Shown one piece after another: positions 30,040 through 39,542 of a stretch of DNA of 64,000 nucleotides. Source of the stretch: Methanobrevibacter arboriphilus (GTDB lineage Archaea > Methanobacteriota > Methanobacteria > Methanobacteriales > Methanobacteriaceae). Numbering within the stretch: the stretch's first letter is position 1; every line of letters starts with the position of its first letter. The translations under genes and the position numbers were made by a program. The notes beneath the pieces were generated by a model, which worked only from the letters and a program-made list of their open reading frames with translations, was not told where the DNA came from and ran no database searches. The DNA lies in the NCBI RefSeq assembly GCF_019669925.1, contig NZ_AP019779.1, positions 372,001 to 436,000 on the forward strand. Direction: 5' to 3'.

Positions 30040-30527
30040 TATTTAGCCCCCTCATTAGACTCTTTTACAACTTCTTTTCCAGTAGATTCTCTTCCCCTAG
30101 CTGCAATAGCTCCAGGAGCAACAGCTAAAATTGCCTCTAAAATCTCACTAGGTCTTGGAGGACATCCAGAAATTTCAGCATCTACTGGAATGAAATCAGA
30201 AACAGGAGCATGTACTTTTCCACCTTCTTGGTTAAATACATCTCCAGATAATGGACAATTTCCAATACAAGCAACTACCTTAGGTTCAGGAGCCTTTGTA
30301 TATATTCTTCTTATTTTTTTAATCCATTGTTCAGTAACAGCTCCAGTTATCAATATAACATCAGCTTCACGGGGATTATTATGAACATAAATTCCATATT
30401 GTTCAAGATCATATCTAGGAGATAAAAGTGCGACAATTTCAACATCACAACCATTACATCCTCCACAATTTACTAAACAAACATGGATAGAACTTTTTCT
30501 AACAATATCTTTAAGAGTATTTATCAT
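30039..30527 (-). CDS. ehaN: Eha [NiFe] hydrogenase small subunit
   Basis: This 162-residue NuoB-like small subunit binds the proximal [4Fe-4S] cluster. The ligands are visible as [10 protein letters not shown] (about 20-29), CIGNCPLSG (about 92-100) and GCPPRP (about 129-134). ATG follows AGAGGTCAATAA. It overlaps ehaO by one base, so the two are translationally coupled. Confidence 0.95.
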   Translation of the reverse strand: MINTLKDIVRKSSIHVCLVNCGGCNGCDVEIVALLSPRYDLEQYGIYVHNNPREADVILITGAVTEQWIKKIRRIYTKAPEPKVVACIGNCPLSGDVFNQEGGKVHAPVSDFIPVDAEISGCPPRPSEILEAILAVAPGAIAARGRESTGKEVVKESNEGAK

Positions 30528-30762
30528 TTATTGACCTCTTAAATCAAATTTACTTTTTAAATCAAACATGATTTCAGATTTAGTTTTTTTATTCATCAAT
30601 TTAATTTTAATAATCAATATTTAATTAAATAATATTTTAATTAATAATGTTTTAATTAAATAATATTTATTTATATTATATTTATTTATATTTATTACTG
30701 ATTAGTGCTATTTGATTACTACATTATTATTAATATTATCAAATAATATATTGAATTAATAT

Positions 30763-31146
30763 TTACATTAATAACAAGTCTAGAACTTGTTTTTTACCAT
30801 CTTTTAAAGCCATATCATAATCTTTTCCATCGATTATTTCTTTTACCAAAGATAATTTAATTCTATTAGCTTCTTCAATCGTTAATAATTCCATAACATC
30901 ACATAACCAACAGAATCTCAAATCTGCATGAAGCTTTTCAGAAAGGCATTGAGGCTTAGCTGATTCAAGAGTGGCATGAAGGGCTTCTAAACTAGACATA
31001 TCTAGATGGTTCATTAAGATTTTTTCAAACATTTCATTGGAAATTTCTAGCTCTTTAGCTAACGGATTAACAACATCTTCTCTCCATCTGAAACTTTGAA
31101 GGATTCTAAGTTTCATTGTTTCCAGCAGCTTATCATCTTCATCCAC
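30763..31146 (-). CDS. ehaM: Eha subunit M, DUF1959 family
   Basis: This soluble 127-residue helical protein occupies the ehaM position just before the small subunit gene. It has SFRWREDVVNPLAKELEISNEMF and FCWLCDVMELLTIEEANRIKL. A GTG start at 31146 is supported by GGTGATATT just upstream. The function is unknown apart from its association with Eha. A 235-bp AT-rich spacer separates it from ehaN. Confidence 0.82.
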   Translation of the reverse strand: MDEDDKLLETMKLRILQSFRWREDVVNPLAKELEISNEMFEKILMNHLDMSSLEALHATLESAKPQCLSEKLHADLRFCWLCDVMELLTIEEANRIKLSLVKEIIDGKDYDMALKDGKKQVLDLLLM

Positions 31147-31275
31147 AATATCACCATAGATATTAATTTTTAATTATTATTAAATTAATTATTATTTTTG
31201 TAATTATTCTGATAATTATTATTCTTCAGATTATTATTCTTTTAATTATAATTCTTTAATTATTATTCTTTTAAT

Positions 31276-31611
31276 TTAAATAAGCATATAAGTAATAATC
31301 CAAATTATAGCTGATATAATTATTCCTATTAGAGTTTCTTTTCTTCCATATCCTGGCCTCATTCCAATTACTAAAGCTATTAAGAATAATCCTATTGATA
31401 TTAATATTTCTGGTGAAATAAAACCAATTATATTATAAATGAAGCTATAATTAAATAATAATATCCATCCAATAATAGCAATAAGTAAAGAGAATATTTC
31501 AACACCATTAAATACAAAAGGCTCTCCATGTTTTTTATAGCTTATCAAAAGACCTAAAACAGACCCTATAATAAAGACCAGTATATATATTAAATAAGAT
31601 AATTCACTCAT
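31276..31611 (-). CDS. ehaL: Eha integral membrane subunit L
   Basis: A 111-residue membrane protein with four hydrophobic segments (YLIYILVFIIGSVLGLLIS, IFSLLIAIIGWILLF, ILISIGLFLIALVIG, LIGIIISAIIWIITYMLI). It is assigned by position and topology as EhaL. A conserved-looking loop GMRPGYGRKE lies between helices three and four. Confidence 0.75.
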   Translation of the reverse strand: MSELSYLIYILVFIIGSVLGLLISYKKHGEPFVFNGVEIFSLLIAIIGWILLFNYSFIYNIIGFISPEILISIGLFLIALVIGMRPGYGRKETLIGIIISAIIWIITYMLI

Positions 31612-31650
31612 TCATATCACTCTAAAAAGATCATAATTGGTTAATATTTA

Positions 31651-31908
31651 TTACATAGGCTTAAAAAGTATTATAAAGGATATTATTATAATAATTAATG
31701 TTATCATAAAGACTATATTTTCTAAATTTTCAGTTATATGGGCAAATTTCTCTTTATTTTGAAGTAAAATTAAAGAAAACATTATAATTCCAAATATAGT
31801 TACAGGAAGAACTAACCATCTTTGTAATACTGCAGCAAAACCACTAGCTAATATAACTCCAACAGCCATACATGAGGTTAATACAACAAAATCTTTCTCT
31901 TTATTCAT
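31651..31908 (-). CDS. ehaK: Eha integral membrane subunit K
   Basis: An 85-residue protein with three predicted membrane helices (VVLTSCMAVGVILASGFAAV, LPVTIFGIIMFSLILL, IVFMITLIIIIISFIILF). Assigned by its position between ehaJ and ehaL. ATG follows TTAGGGATATT. Confidence 0.75.
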   Translation of the reverse strand: MNKEKDFVVLTSCMAVGVILASGFAAVLQRWLVLPVTIFGIIMFSLILLQNKEKFAHITENLENIVFMITLIIIIISFIILFKPM

Positions 31909-32119
31909 AATATCCCTAATTCAAGGTATAAATTTTCAATTTTTATAATTTTATATTAATTATTATAATTTAATTAAATAATGTAATTTTTAACAGATCT
32001 ATTTTTTAATATAATTATTTTATTAACAGATTTCAAATAGATAAAAAAATATTAATAGATCAATCAAATATCAGATCTATTAATCAGATTTATCAAAATG
32101 ATCATTTATCATACTAATT

Positions 32120-32983
32120 TTAAGCTAAAAACATTAATAAAAGTGATCCTCCAATTCCAATAATAGCTAAGGATATTTGACTCATAACAGTATGATTAGG
32201 ATTTAAAATTGGAGTCGTAGCATTTATAACTGCAGTAATAGCTGTAATCAAAATCATTCCAATTAAATATTCAATTATTGAAAGCGGTCCAAAGAACACT
32301 GTTAAAAAGACCCATAATAAAATATACCATGCAATTGATTCTGAAAGCATCATATAACCTCTTAAAACACCGAAATGCTCAGTTTCAAAACCAGAGATGA
32401 TATCTTTTCCCTTAGTTATTGAAAAAGGAGAGTATGGTGATTTAGAAAGTATAAGAATAAAGAACATTAATGCAGCTAATGGAATTGAATATATCAATGG
32501 ACCATTAACAGATTGATAAGCAATAATCTCACCTAAATTCATAGTTCCAGTCTGAAGAAATACAATAGCTAAAACTGCAAATAATGGAATTTCAGCAGCT
32601 GCTGAAAAAACTGCTCTAACACAACTCATTTTACCATAAGGAGAACCTGATGAAGAACCTGCATTGTGTTCAACAATTTTATAAACAGCATAAACACCAA
32701 ATATCAGTAATAAGGACCCATAAGTAACAGGACCAACAATAACAGCAACAATCCATATAGCACAATACATACAAGCAATGGCTATATAAAATGGCATAGA
32801 TGCAGTTTTTGGAAACGATGCTTCTTTAAAAAAGAATTTCAAAGAATGAAGAAAATGTTGGATAATTGGAGGACCAGGTCTAAGCTGTATCCTTGCCATA
32901 ACTTTCCTATGAAAACCTAATAATAAACTACCTAATAAGAAAGCTATTACAACATTAATAATGATATTAGCCATTAAATTCAT
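32120..32983 (-). CDS. ehaJ: Eha membrane subunit J, NuoH-like
   Basis: This 287-residue protein with about eight membrane helices is the NuoH/EchB-type subunit that anchors the hydrogenase module to the membrane arm. The family signature appears as [30 protein letters not shown] (about 28-57), with the conserved Arg and the GP pair. [21 protein letters not shown] near 205 is the second conserved cytoplasmic loop. It is likely to be at the coupling point between electron transfer and ion movement. Confidence 0.9.
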   Translation of the reverse strand: MNLMANIIINVVIAFLLGSLLLGFHRKVMARIQLRPGPPIIQHFLHSLKFFFKEASFPKTASMPFYIAIACMYCAIWIVAVIVGPVTYGSLLLIFGVYAVYKIVEHNAGSSSGSPYGKMSCVRAVFSAAAEIPLFAVLAIVFLQTGTMNLGEIIAYQSVNGPLIYSIPLAALMFFILILSKSPYSPFSITKGKDIISGFETEHFGVLRGYMMLSESIAWYILLWVFLTVFFGPLSIIEYLIGMILITAITAVINATTPILNPNHTVMSQISLAIIGIGGSLLLMFLA

Positions 32984-33034
32984 AGTATCAACTCAAGAAG
33001 AAAAACTAAACATAAGAATTAATTACATAATAAA

Positions 33035-33250
33035 TTAATATCCAATGAATGGTTCTTCAGTTCTTTCCTCCATTTCTTCTCTTTTAGCTTTTGCCATAGT
33101 TATTAAACCTAATGAAAGTATGAATAGTGGTATGAATACAATAGCTATTCCATAAACAATCCAATCAGAAGGACTAAATATTAAAGCATATAATATTAGC
33201 AATAAAGATATTATCAATAATGAACAGCTAGTTAGCATTAGTTTATTCAT
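33035..33250 (-). CDS. ehaI: Eha small membrane subunit I
   Basis: A 71-residue protein with two hydrophobic helices (LMLTSCSLLIISLLLILYALI and WIVYGIAIVFIPLFILSLGLI) and a charged C-terminus (KAKREEMEERTEEPF). ATG 33250 is chosen because AGGTG lies 5 nt upstream; GTG 33256 overlaps that site. Assigned as EhaI by its position between ehaH and ehaJ. Confidence 0.75.
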   Translation of the reverse strand: MNKLMLTSCSLLIISLLLILYALIFSPSDWIVYGIAIVFIPLFILSLGLITMAKAKREEMEERTEEPFIGY

Positions 33251-33448
33251 TTTCACACCTATTAATTCAATAATTTTATCTAAATCTATATAAATCTTTT
33301 ATAATTTTTTATTATAATAATATAATTTATAATGATATAATTTTTAAAATATATTTATAATACAAAATATATTTATAATACATAATTTTAATGATATGAT
33401 TTTTAATAAAGTAATATATAATAAAACAATTAATATATTACAGTTGTA

Positions 33449-34120
33449 TTATGTTACAATTATCAACAATACCTCAATTACTCTTATAATTACCATTAAA
33501 GAACTTAAATGGATTATTAATAAGAATGGAGAACCTGGTGTCCTAAACATCTCAGCTTTTGTAGCAAAAAATGGAGCTATACCAGTTTCACCAGCTACTC
33601 CTATTAAAAGGAGAATTGCTCCAAAAATCATCATAGGAGTTGCAACTAAACCAGAAATCACAAATAAACTTAAAGTTCCAGTAGCTGCAAGAATTATAGA
33701 TGCTCCACCAAACAAAGGAAGAGAAGAAATCATAGCCATAATTCCATACTGATAAGCTGCATCAAGAACATCAACTTGTTTTACTGCAGAAACTATACCT
33801 ACATTAACAATACCAATTAAAGCAATAAACAAGGTTAAGTTAAATAAATCTCCAGTAATCATTGCTCCAGCAGTAGCCAACCCACAAATAATAGCTAAAA
33901 ATCTTCTCACTTTAAACTCAGCTAGACCAATTGAAACTTTATTTTCCTTTAAAGTTCCAAATTCTGCTTCAACTTGAGTTTCAGTTCTACTAATAGCTAT
34001 AAGAAAAGTGAATATTAAGACAACTGCAAACATAAATAGATGGAATGGAGTTAAATATAGTACAATATCACCTAAAGGTATTGTTCCAAGTAAACTACCA
34101 CCTAATGACGTAATATCCAT
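33449..34120 (-). CDS. ehaH: Eha membrane subunit H, NuoN/antiporter-like
   Basis: A 223-residue protein with about seven membrane helices. The segment [19 protein letters not shown] resembles the helix with the GDLFNLFVF motif of Mrp/Nuo antiporter-like subunits. [22 protein letters not shown] resembles their second conserved lysine-containing loop. It is about half the length of NuoN, which is normal for EhaH. ATG follows AAGAGGATTATT. Confidence 0.82.
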   Translation of the reverse strand: MDITSLGGSLLGTIPLGDIVLYLTPFHLFMFAVVLIFTFLIAISRTETQVEAEFGTLKENKVSIGLAEFKVRRFLAIICGLATAGAMITGDLFNLTLFIALIGIVNVGIVSAVKQVDVLDAAYQYGIMAMISSLPLFGGASIILAATGTLSLFVISGLVATPMMIFGAILLLIGVAGETGIAPFFATKAEMFRTPGSPFLLIIHLSSLMVIIRVIEVLLIIVT

Positions 34121-34320
34121 AATAATCCTCTTTATTTTATAATAAATTATTTATTAAATATAATTATTTATTAAATATAATCATTTTTATTATAATCATT
34201 TTTATTCTTAATTTTTTCAATAATTATAAATTTTCGACATATTATCGATTTATCAACATATTAAATCTTTTTTAATTTAGAATAGTACCATATTCTAAAT
34301 AAATATATCTCATTACTTAC

Positions 34321-35025
34321 TTATTCTCTCCTATACTCTTCAGTAAGAATAGATCCAATCAATCCTAATTTTGAAGCTACTTTTAAGACTAAACCACAAG
34401 CAGCCATGAACAATGAAAGAAGCCAGTATTGAGGAGCCAAGAAGAATAATACAAATCCAACTATCCATAAACACCATGAAATACCAGATATTGCTCCAAC
34501 ACCCTCAATCACGAATACAGGCAATCCTCTTGCCTTTTTACACATCATATAGAATAATATACCTCCACCAGCAACTGCACCACCAGTAAAACCAGTTAAA
34601 AATGCACCAAATAATATCATAACAAGAGCTATAAAATTTGGAGCTGTCTTCATAATTTCCATATCTAAGCTTAAAGGAAGTGGGAATACAGAAGGTTTTT
34701 CTGTTATAGTCCTATCTTTAGGAACTGAATTTTCAGCTTTTCTCATTTCACGAGATATTAAAATTTCTGAAATAGCCATAATCTCAGCTAATTCTACAAC
34801 TAAACCAGGAAGTATCAATGCTTCAGCTAAATCTGTTCCAACAGCTGCAACTACAATTAACATAGCTAATCCAACAAGATCAGTTAGGATTAAAATATGA
34901 ATGTCTCTTTTCTGAATAGCAATTCCAGTTAAACCAACAAAACCTACTATAATCGCTACATACAATGCAGGAAGGTATAAAGATGCTGTAATAGCTGGAA
35001 CAACCTCTGGAACTAAAGTTACCAT
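34321..35025 (-). CDS. ehaG: Eha membrane subunit G
   Basis: A 234-residue membrane protein with six or more helices ([59 protein letters not shown]). [21 protein letters not shown] is a charged stretch resembling MnhC/NuoK-like subunits. ATG follows GGAGTAGAATGAT; the ribosome binding site lies over the ehaF stop codon, only 6 bp away. Confidence 0.82.
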   Translation of the reverse strand: MVTLVPEVVPAITASLYLPALYVAIIVGFVGLTGIAIQKRDIHILILTDLVGLAMLIVVAAVGTDLAEALILPGLVVELAEIMAISEILISREMRKAENSVPKDRTITEKPSVFPLPLSLDMEIMKTAPNFIALVMILFGAFLTGFTGGAVAGGGILFYMMCKKARGLPVFVIEGVGAISGISWCLWIVGFVLFFLAPQYWLLSLFMAACGLVLKVASKLGLIGSILTEEYRRE

Positions 35026-35031
35026 ATCATT

Positions 35032-35565
35032 CTACTCCTTTTTTAATTTAGAAGAACCATCTTTAGAATGGGTTTTCTCATCATTTTCTTTTTTCCTATT
35101 TATAGTAAAGTTAAGTGCTAGCCAAGAAGCTATAATAAAAGACATCATCAATATTGAAGATTCTAATATTGTATCAAAACCTCTAGTATAATAGAGAATC
35201 TCATCAATAAGTCCTCCTGGCGAAGAATAAATACTAGTTCCAAAATATGGAGAAAGCGACGCTACAAGAAGTGCTTGAGGACTCATATAAGAAGTTACCA
35301 TACCTAAAGACTTTGAATTTTCTGGATATTGAGCTTTAGTTATACCTGGAACTTCTAAAGGAATACCTCCCCTATCATAAGGAGCAGTAGGAGTTCCTTG
35401 CTCAATTTGAACTTGAGGAGCAGGTCTTGGATAAATTTGGTCAACATCTAAACTTAAAGGAACAATAAATCCAACTAGAATAACTGCTGCTAATATTACA
35501 GAATATACTTTAGGAATTTTATCTGGGTTAGCAAGAGAGTTCCAAAAACGACCAATCCGACTCAT
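35032..35565 (-). CDS. ehaF: Eha membrane subunit F
   Basis: A 177-residue protein with two terminal hydrophobic helices ([20 protein letters not shown] and [16 protein letters not shown]) around a Pro-rich outer segment ([40 protein letters not shown]). It resembles the large-loop MrpB/MbhE-type subunits. Its ATG overlaps the ehaE stop by 4 bases (ATGA). Confidence 0.8.
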   Translation of the reverse strand: MSRIGRFWNSLANPDKIPKVYSVILAAVILVGFIVPLSLDVDQIYPRPAPQVQIEQGTPTAPYDRGGIPLEVPGITKAQYPENSKSLGMVTSYMSPQALLVASLSPYFGTSIYSSPGGLIDEILYYTRGFDTILESSILMMSFIIASWLALNFTINRKKENDEKTHSKDGSSKLKKE

Positions 35566-35822
35566 ACGTCAGCCCCCATTTCTTCTAGTCTAGTTATAGC
35601 CCTAAGTAAAATCAAAGTAATAGCTGCAGTAGCAGCCACAAAAGTCATTAGTGCTAAGGTATGATTGTAAACGAGAAATATTAATGATATTCCAACTGCA
35701 GCAATTTCTGTATTGAACGTTCTGACAATAGGATCATTAACTCCAGGGCCTGTTACAGTAGCTATACTTCCAATTATAGCTAATATACAACCCGCATAAA
35801 ATAACATTTGAATTTCAATCAA
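35562..35822 (-). CDS. ehaE: Eha membrane subunit E (TTG start)
   Basis: An 86-residue membrane protein ([55 protein letters not shown]). The open frame extends upstream to 35939 inside ehaD, but GGTGAG at the end of ehaD points to TTG 35822, which overlaps the ehaD stop codon. The resulting length fits the family. The overlap implies translational coupling ehaD-ehaE-ehaF. Confidence 0.78.
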   Translation of the reverse strand: MIEIQMLFYAGCILAIIGSIATVTGPGVNDPIVRTFNTEIAAVGISLIFLVYNHTLALMTFVAATAAITLILLRAITRLEEMGADV

Positions 35823-36126
35823 ATATCTCACCTTCAGGATTGTTTTTATTTCCCTCTTCAATATCTCTTTTTCTAATATCATTAATTTTAATAATAGATA
35901 AAAGGAATATAACAGTAGATATTGGTCCAAAAAGAGCAATTACTAAAGCTACATCTAAATATTTAAATGAAACAACAGCTAATAATAATCCTGCCTCCAT
36001 AACTGCAAACATTATAAGCTTATCAAGAGGTTTAACAAGCAATATAATACCAAAAGCACCAATAAACATCAAGATTATTGATATGGATGTTACATTAAGA
36101 AAATCTAAAAAAATCATTAAATTCAC
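35815..36126 (-). CDS. ehaD: Eha membrane subunit D
   Basis: A 103-residue protein with three hydrophobic helices ([59 protein letters not shown]) and a charged tail. The topology resembles MnhC/MrpC-like small subunits. ATG follows ATCGGTGAATTTA. Confidence 0.8.
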   Translation of the reverse strand: MNLMIFLDFLNVTSISIILMFIGAFGIILLVKPLDKLIMFAVMEAGLLLAVVSFKYLDVALVIALFGPISTVIFLLSIIKINDIRKRDIEEGNKNNPEGEIFD

Positions 36127-36169
36127 CGATTATACTAATATTATAAGATATATGCTCATCATAACATAT

Positions 36170-36430
36170 TCACTCATCAAGGATAATTTCATTTTCTAGC
36201 CTATTTAAAGTATAAGCTATTGCATTAGAACCAATAGTAGAAGTTATGAAAAATGTAATAGCAATTATAAGACCAAAAGGACTATCTACAGTTAATGCAA
36301 TAAGTGCTGAAACAGCAAAATCAATAACATTAACATAAAGCATTCTTTCAGCTTTATTTTTAGCTAAAAGAGTTCTTATAGCCATTATAATAATAATTAT
36401 TCCAATGATTTCTTCTATCATAGTTAACAT
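36170..36430 (-). CDS. ehaC: Eha membrane subunit C
   Basis: An 86-residue membrane protein (IIGIIIIIMAIRTLLAKNKAE, VIDFAVSALIALTVDSPFGLII, ITFFITSTIGSNAIAYTLNRLE). A second ATG at 36421 (MIEEIIG) is equally plausible, since GGA touches the first ATG. Assigned by its position between ehaB and ehaD. Confidence 0.78.
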   Translation of the reverse strand: MLTMIEEIIGIIIIIMAIRTLLAKNKAERMLYVNVIDFAVSALIALTVDSPFGLIIAITFFITSTIGSNAIAYTLNRLENEIILDE

Positions 36431-36786
36431 TCCAATATAATATAATTTTTATCTATAAACACAAAATTTATCTTAAATTAAATCTATTTTTAAGTAATTA
36501 TTACTTTTTTAAGCAATTATTATAATTTATATAAATTACTATTATTTATATAAATAATTAAACATGATTTTAAATCATTATTAATTATTATACTTTATAT
36601 AATTATTATAATACATATAACAATTATTAATTCATTTAATTACATTTTAAACTAACTATAAGATTAAATTATATAGACTAAAATACTAATAAATACATAA
36701 TTAGACTAAAAAACATAATTTAGATATAATAAAAATACCATATAATATTATATTATAAATTTAATGTTATAATCTTCTAATAATGA
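36431..36786. other. Spacer between ehaB and ehaC
   Basis: About 356 bp of TATAATTATT-rich DNA without a gene. Such a gap inside an otherwise tightly packed hydrogenase operon is unusual and may hold an internal promoter; no element can be chosen with confidence. Confidence 0.5.
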
Positions 36787-37287
36787 TTATTCTAATTTAG
36801 TATATCTGTTAAAAGATTTAGCGATACGTCCAAGTAATTTAGATGAACTTGGATGATGTAATCCTTGAATAGTAGTTATAGCTATTACCATACCAACAAC
36901 AAACATTTCTGGTGTTAAACCAATGAAAGATGTTAAGTATATTATAACTATTGTAGTTAATGAACCAACAGTACCTGCATATCCAGGATCTGCACATAAT
37001 CTATTTCCTATATAAACAAAGAAAGTAGCTATCAATCCACCTTCAATCCCAATCAACATATAACCAATTGAAGCTAAAAGAGTTCCTGCAGAAGCATCTG
37101 GAGAACATAATATATTCCCTTGGAAGAATCCACCTGATATATCGCCACCTCTTTTTTTAATCTCATGACCTACAATATTTGCACCTTTAACACCAGGAGC
37201 CTCAGGTAAACCAAGATAAGTATCAATAAGAACAAAATTTAACCAAGCTATAATAGCTGCAATAATAATTCCTAAAATTTCGTTCAT
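36787..37287 (-). CDS. ehaB: Eha membrane subunit B
   Basis: A 166-residue membrane protein with about four helices and the conserved soluble stretch [30 protein letters not shown] (about 27-56). [24 protein letters not shown] follows. ATG overlaps the ehaA stop by one base (TAATG) and has GGAGG upstream, which supports coupling. Named from its size and position at the start of the eha operon. Confidence 0.82.
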   Translation of the reverse strand: MNEILGIIIAAIIAWLNFVLIDTYLGLPEAPGVKGANIVGHEIKKRGGDISGGFFQGNILCSPDASAGTLLASIGYMLIGIEGGLIATFFVYIGNRLCADPGYAGTVGSLTTIVIIYLTSFIGLTPEMFVVGMVIAITTIQGLHHPSSSKLLGRIAKSFNRYTKLE

Positions 37288-37655
37288 TAGTTAGCCTCCT
37301 TTGTTTTTGAAATTTCACTAGAAGATTCATTATTCAAATTATCTCCGTTTTCATCATCATCAGGTTTTGGAAATACATAATCAAAGGCATATTTAACAAA
37401 TAATCCAGAAACAACACCCCAAAACACAGCTAATAACATTCCATTGTAAATCCAATAGAAATTAACAGAAAAACAAATTGCTAAAAATCCAATAGCAAAA
37501 ATAGGAGTGGGAAATATTGCGCTTTTATCAAATGAGAATCTAATAGGTTTTTTTGGAAGTAAAGGTAATCCCAATCCCAATGCAATGACTATAGATACAA
37601 TTACTGTAATTAACAAATTTAGTAATAAGTACATCTCATCAACATGAATAATCAT
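37287..37655 (-). CDS. ehaA: Eha membrane subunit A, first gene of the eha operon
   Basis: A 122-residue protein with about three hydrophobic helices ([58 protein letters not shown]) and a charged, Asn-rich C-terminus ([17 protein letters not shown]). ATG at 37634 (MYLLLN) is an alternative start. ATG 37655 is about 25 bases from a TATA-like element at 37675, so a leaderless message is possible. Confidence 0.75.
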   Translation of the reverse strand: MIIHVDEMYLLLNLLITVIVSIVIALGLGLPLLPKKPIRFSFDKSAIFPTPIFAIGFLAICFSVNFYWIYNGMLLAVFWGVVSGLFVKYAFDYVFPKPDDDENGDNLNNESSSEISKTKEAN

Positions 37656-37670
37656 GATAAAATGTTTACT

Positions 37671-37728
37671 GATTATTATATATAAAACTTATTACTTGCT
37701 GGTTGGAGAAACCTATATATATTTAAAA
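37671..37728 (-). promoter_or_regulatory. Candidate eha operon promoter region
   Basis: On the minus strand two TATA-like elements precede ehaA: TTTTAAATATATATAGG (37712-37728) and TTTTATATATAA (about 37674-37685). Between them lies GGTTTCTCCAACC (37701-37713), the only G/C-rich string here, with 4-bp complementary arms. The second element is spaced for a start close to the ehaA ATG. A regulatory site between them is conjecture. Confidence 0.4.
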
Positions 37729-37739
37729 ATTATTTTATA

Positions 37740-38370
37740 TTTTAAATCGTGAATCTTAAATAAATTAAAAATGTTTTAAGTAAATTCATGAAAAATAAAA
37801 ATAAAAATAAAAAATAACATAATATTCAAGGTTAAACATATTTTATTTACATATAAATTATATTTCTACTATTTTTATTAATAATTTAATAACTATTATT
37901 AAAAATATTGAAAAAACATTTTAGTATATAAAAAAGAGTGATAATAATATAAAATATGATAATAATATATAAAATATAAAAAAGAATAAAAAGAATAATA
38001 TAAAAAAGAATAATAATCTGAAGAATAATAATCTGGAAAATAGTAATTTAAAGAATAAATTTTAATAATCTTAAAAATAAATAATCTAAAAATAGTAATT
38101 ATACCTAAAAGTAACAATAATTAACAATATATACAGGTAATAATTTAAAAATATAATATTATAGTATTTAATTATAATTTTATATTAATTATATATTTAT
38201 ATTGTTATACTTTTATATTATTATATTATAATTAATTAAGAATATAAAAGATGCTATTAAAGTAGGAGATATTATTAAAAATATAGTATTTATATTAAAA
38301 AATCTATAAATAATCTTATATCAAAAATACAGTATTAAAAATCCCTAAAATATAATAATAGGTAATTCAA
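37740..38370. other. Divergent intergenic region between eha and the epimerase gene
   Basis: About 630 bp without a supported gene. AAAATAAAAATAAAAAT (37787-37812) and AAAAAGAATAATA-type repeats (37930-38040) make up much of it. A 72-residue minus-strand frame (37899-38117) is Tyr/Ser-rich translation of this simple repeat. The last 150 bp should hold the promoter of the plus-strand epimerase gene. Confidence 0.5.
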
Positions 38371-39315
38371 ATGAAAAACAAAAATATCATAGTTACTGGA
38401 GGCTTAGGTTTCATTGGATCACACATCGTTGAAGAATTAATCAATGCAAACCAAATCACAATAATTGATAATAAATCATCTGGAAAAATTGAGAACTTAG
38501 CTAATCCTAACCACGAAAACCTTAAAATAATAACTGAAGATTTGACTACCATTAATTTAGATGATTTAACTCTAATTTTAAAAGATGTAGACTATGTATT
38601 TCATTTAGCTGCTCTTGCAAGCGTTCCAATGAGTGTTAAAAACCCTATAAAATCTAATGAAAATAATGTTGATGCAACTGTAAAATTACTAAATGCATCT
38701 AAAGATTCTGAAATTTCAAAATTTGTTTTCTCATCTTCTTCCGCTGTTTATGGTGAAAATCCAAATATGCCTCTCTCTGAAAGTGAACTATTAATGCCTA
38801 CATCCCCATATGCTGCATCAAAAGCATCTTGTGAATTATATTGCCAGTCTTTTTTTGAAAGTTATGGGTTATCAGCTGTCTCTTTAAGGTATTTTAATGT
38901 TTTTGGACCTCGGCAAGATGTAAATTCTCAATATGCAGCAGTGATACCAAATTTTATACACTCTTTAGTTAACAATGATCAAGCAATTATATATGGAGAT
39001 GGAGAACAAACAAGAGACTTCATTTATGTTAAAGATATTGTAAAAGCAAATATTGCAGCTGCAGAATCAAAATATAATGGAATTATGAATGTAGCTTCTG
39101 GAATATCTATGAGCATTAATCAACTTTATAATATTATAAAAAATACATTAGGCTCTGAATTAGATCCTATTTATAAAGAAAAGCGTCCAGGAGATATAAA
39201 ACATTCTTTAGCTAATGTTCAAAATATGAAACATATTAGATTTAAGGTTGATCCTTCTTTATTCACTAAACAATTAGAAACAACAATAAAATGGTTTAAA
39301 AATAGTGAAATTTAA
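38371..39315 (+). CDS. NAD-dependent nucleotide-sugar epimerase (UDP-glucose 4-epimerase-like)
   Basis: A 314-residue extended SDR enzyme. NAD binding is at TGGLGFIGSHI (about 9-19), YAASKASCE contains the catalytic Tyr and Lys (about 148-152), and ALASVPMSVKNP, FNVFGPRQDVNSQYAAVIP and YGDGEQTRDFIYVKD are typical of archaeal UDP-glucose/GlcNAc 4-epimerases. ATG follows ATAGGTAATTCAA. The exact sugar is not determined. It is followed after about 230 bp by a flippase gene on the same strand, which suggests surface polysaccharide or glycoprotein synthesis. Confidence 0.88.
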   Translation: MKNKNIIVTGGLGFIGSHIVEELINANQITIIDNKSSGKIENLANPNHENLKIITEDLTTINLDDLTLILKDVDYVFHLAALASVPMSVKNPIKSNENNVDATVKLLNASKDSEISKFVFSSSSAVYGENPNMPLSESELLMPTSPYAASKASCELYCQSFFESYGLSAVSLRYFNVFGPRQDVNSQYAAVIPNFIHSLVNNDQAIIYGDGEQTRDFIYVKDIVKANIAAAESKYNGIMNVASGISMSINQLYNIIKNTLGSELDPIYKEKRPGDIKHSLANVQNMKHIRFKVDPSLFTKQLETTIKWFKNSEI

Positions 39316-39542
39316 GAAATAGCTTAAAAACAAAGTTATAAGAATTATAATCCTCTAAAAATAATTTAAAAATAATTTTAAAAATAATTTAAAAACAACT
39401 CATAGTAATTATAATTCTCTAAAAACATTTTTATAACAATTTAACCAGAAACAAATAAGCAATTTTATCAAACTAATTTTATTCTAACACCCAACTTAGA
39501 TCATAGAAATTGAAATATAAAAACTTAAACATTAGTGAAAAT

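Noticed and set aside
35823-35939. Upstream extension of the ehaE frame inside ehaD
   Set aside because: It overlaps ehaD in another frame; the ribosome binding site GGTGAG and family length support TTG 35822.
20584-37655. First taken as the energy-converting hydrogenase B (ehb) operon
   Set aside because: The 6- and 10-cluster polyferredoxins, the half-length NuoN-like subunit, the DUF1959 protein, the HAD protein and the Ftr paralog fit eha, not ehb.
37899-38117. 72-residue Tyr/Ser-rich minus-strand frame
   Set aside because: It translates an AAAAAGAATAATA-type simple repeat and has no start signal.
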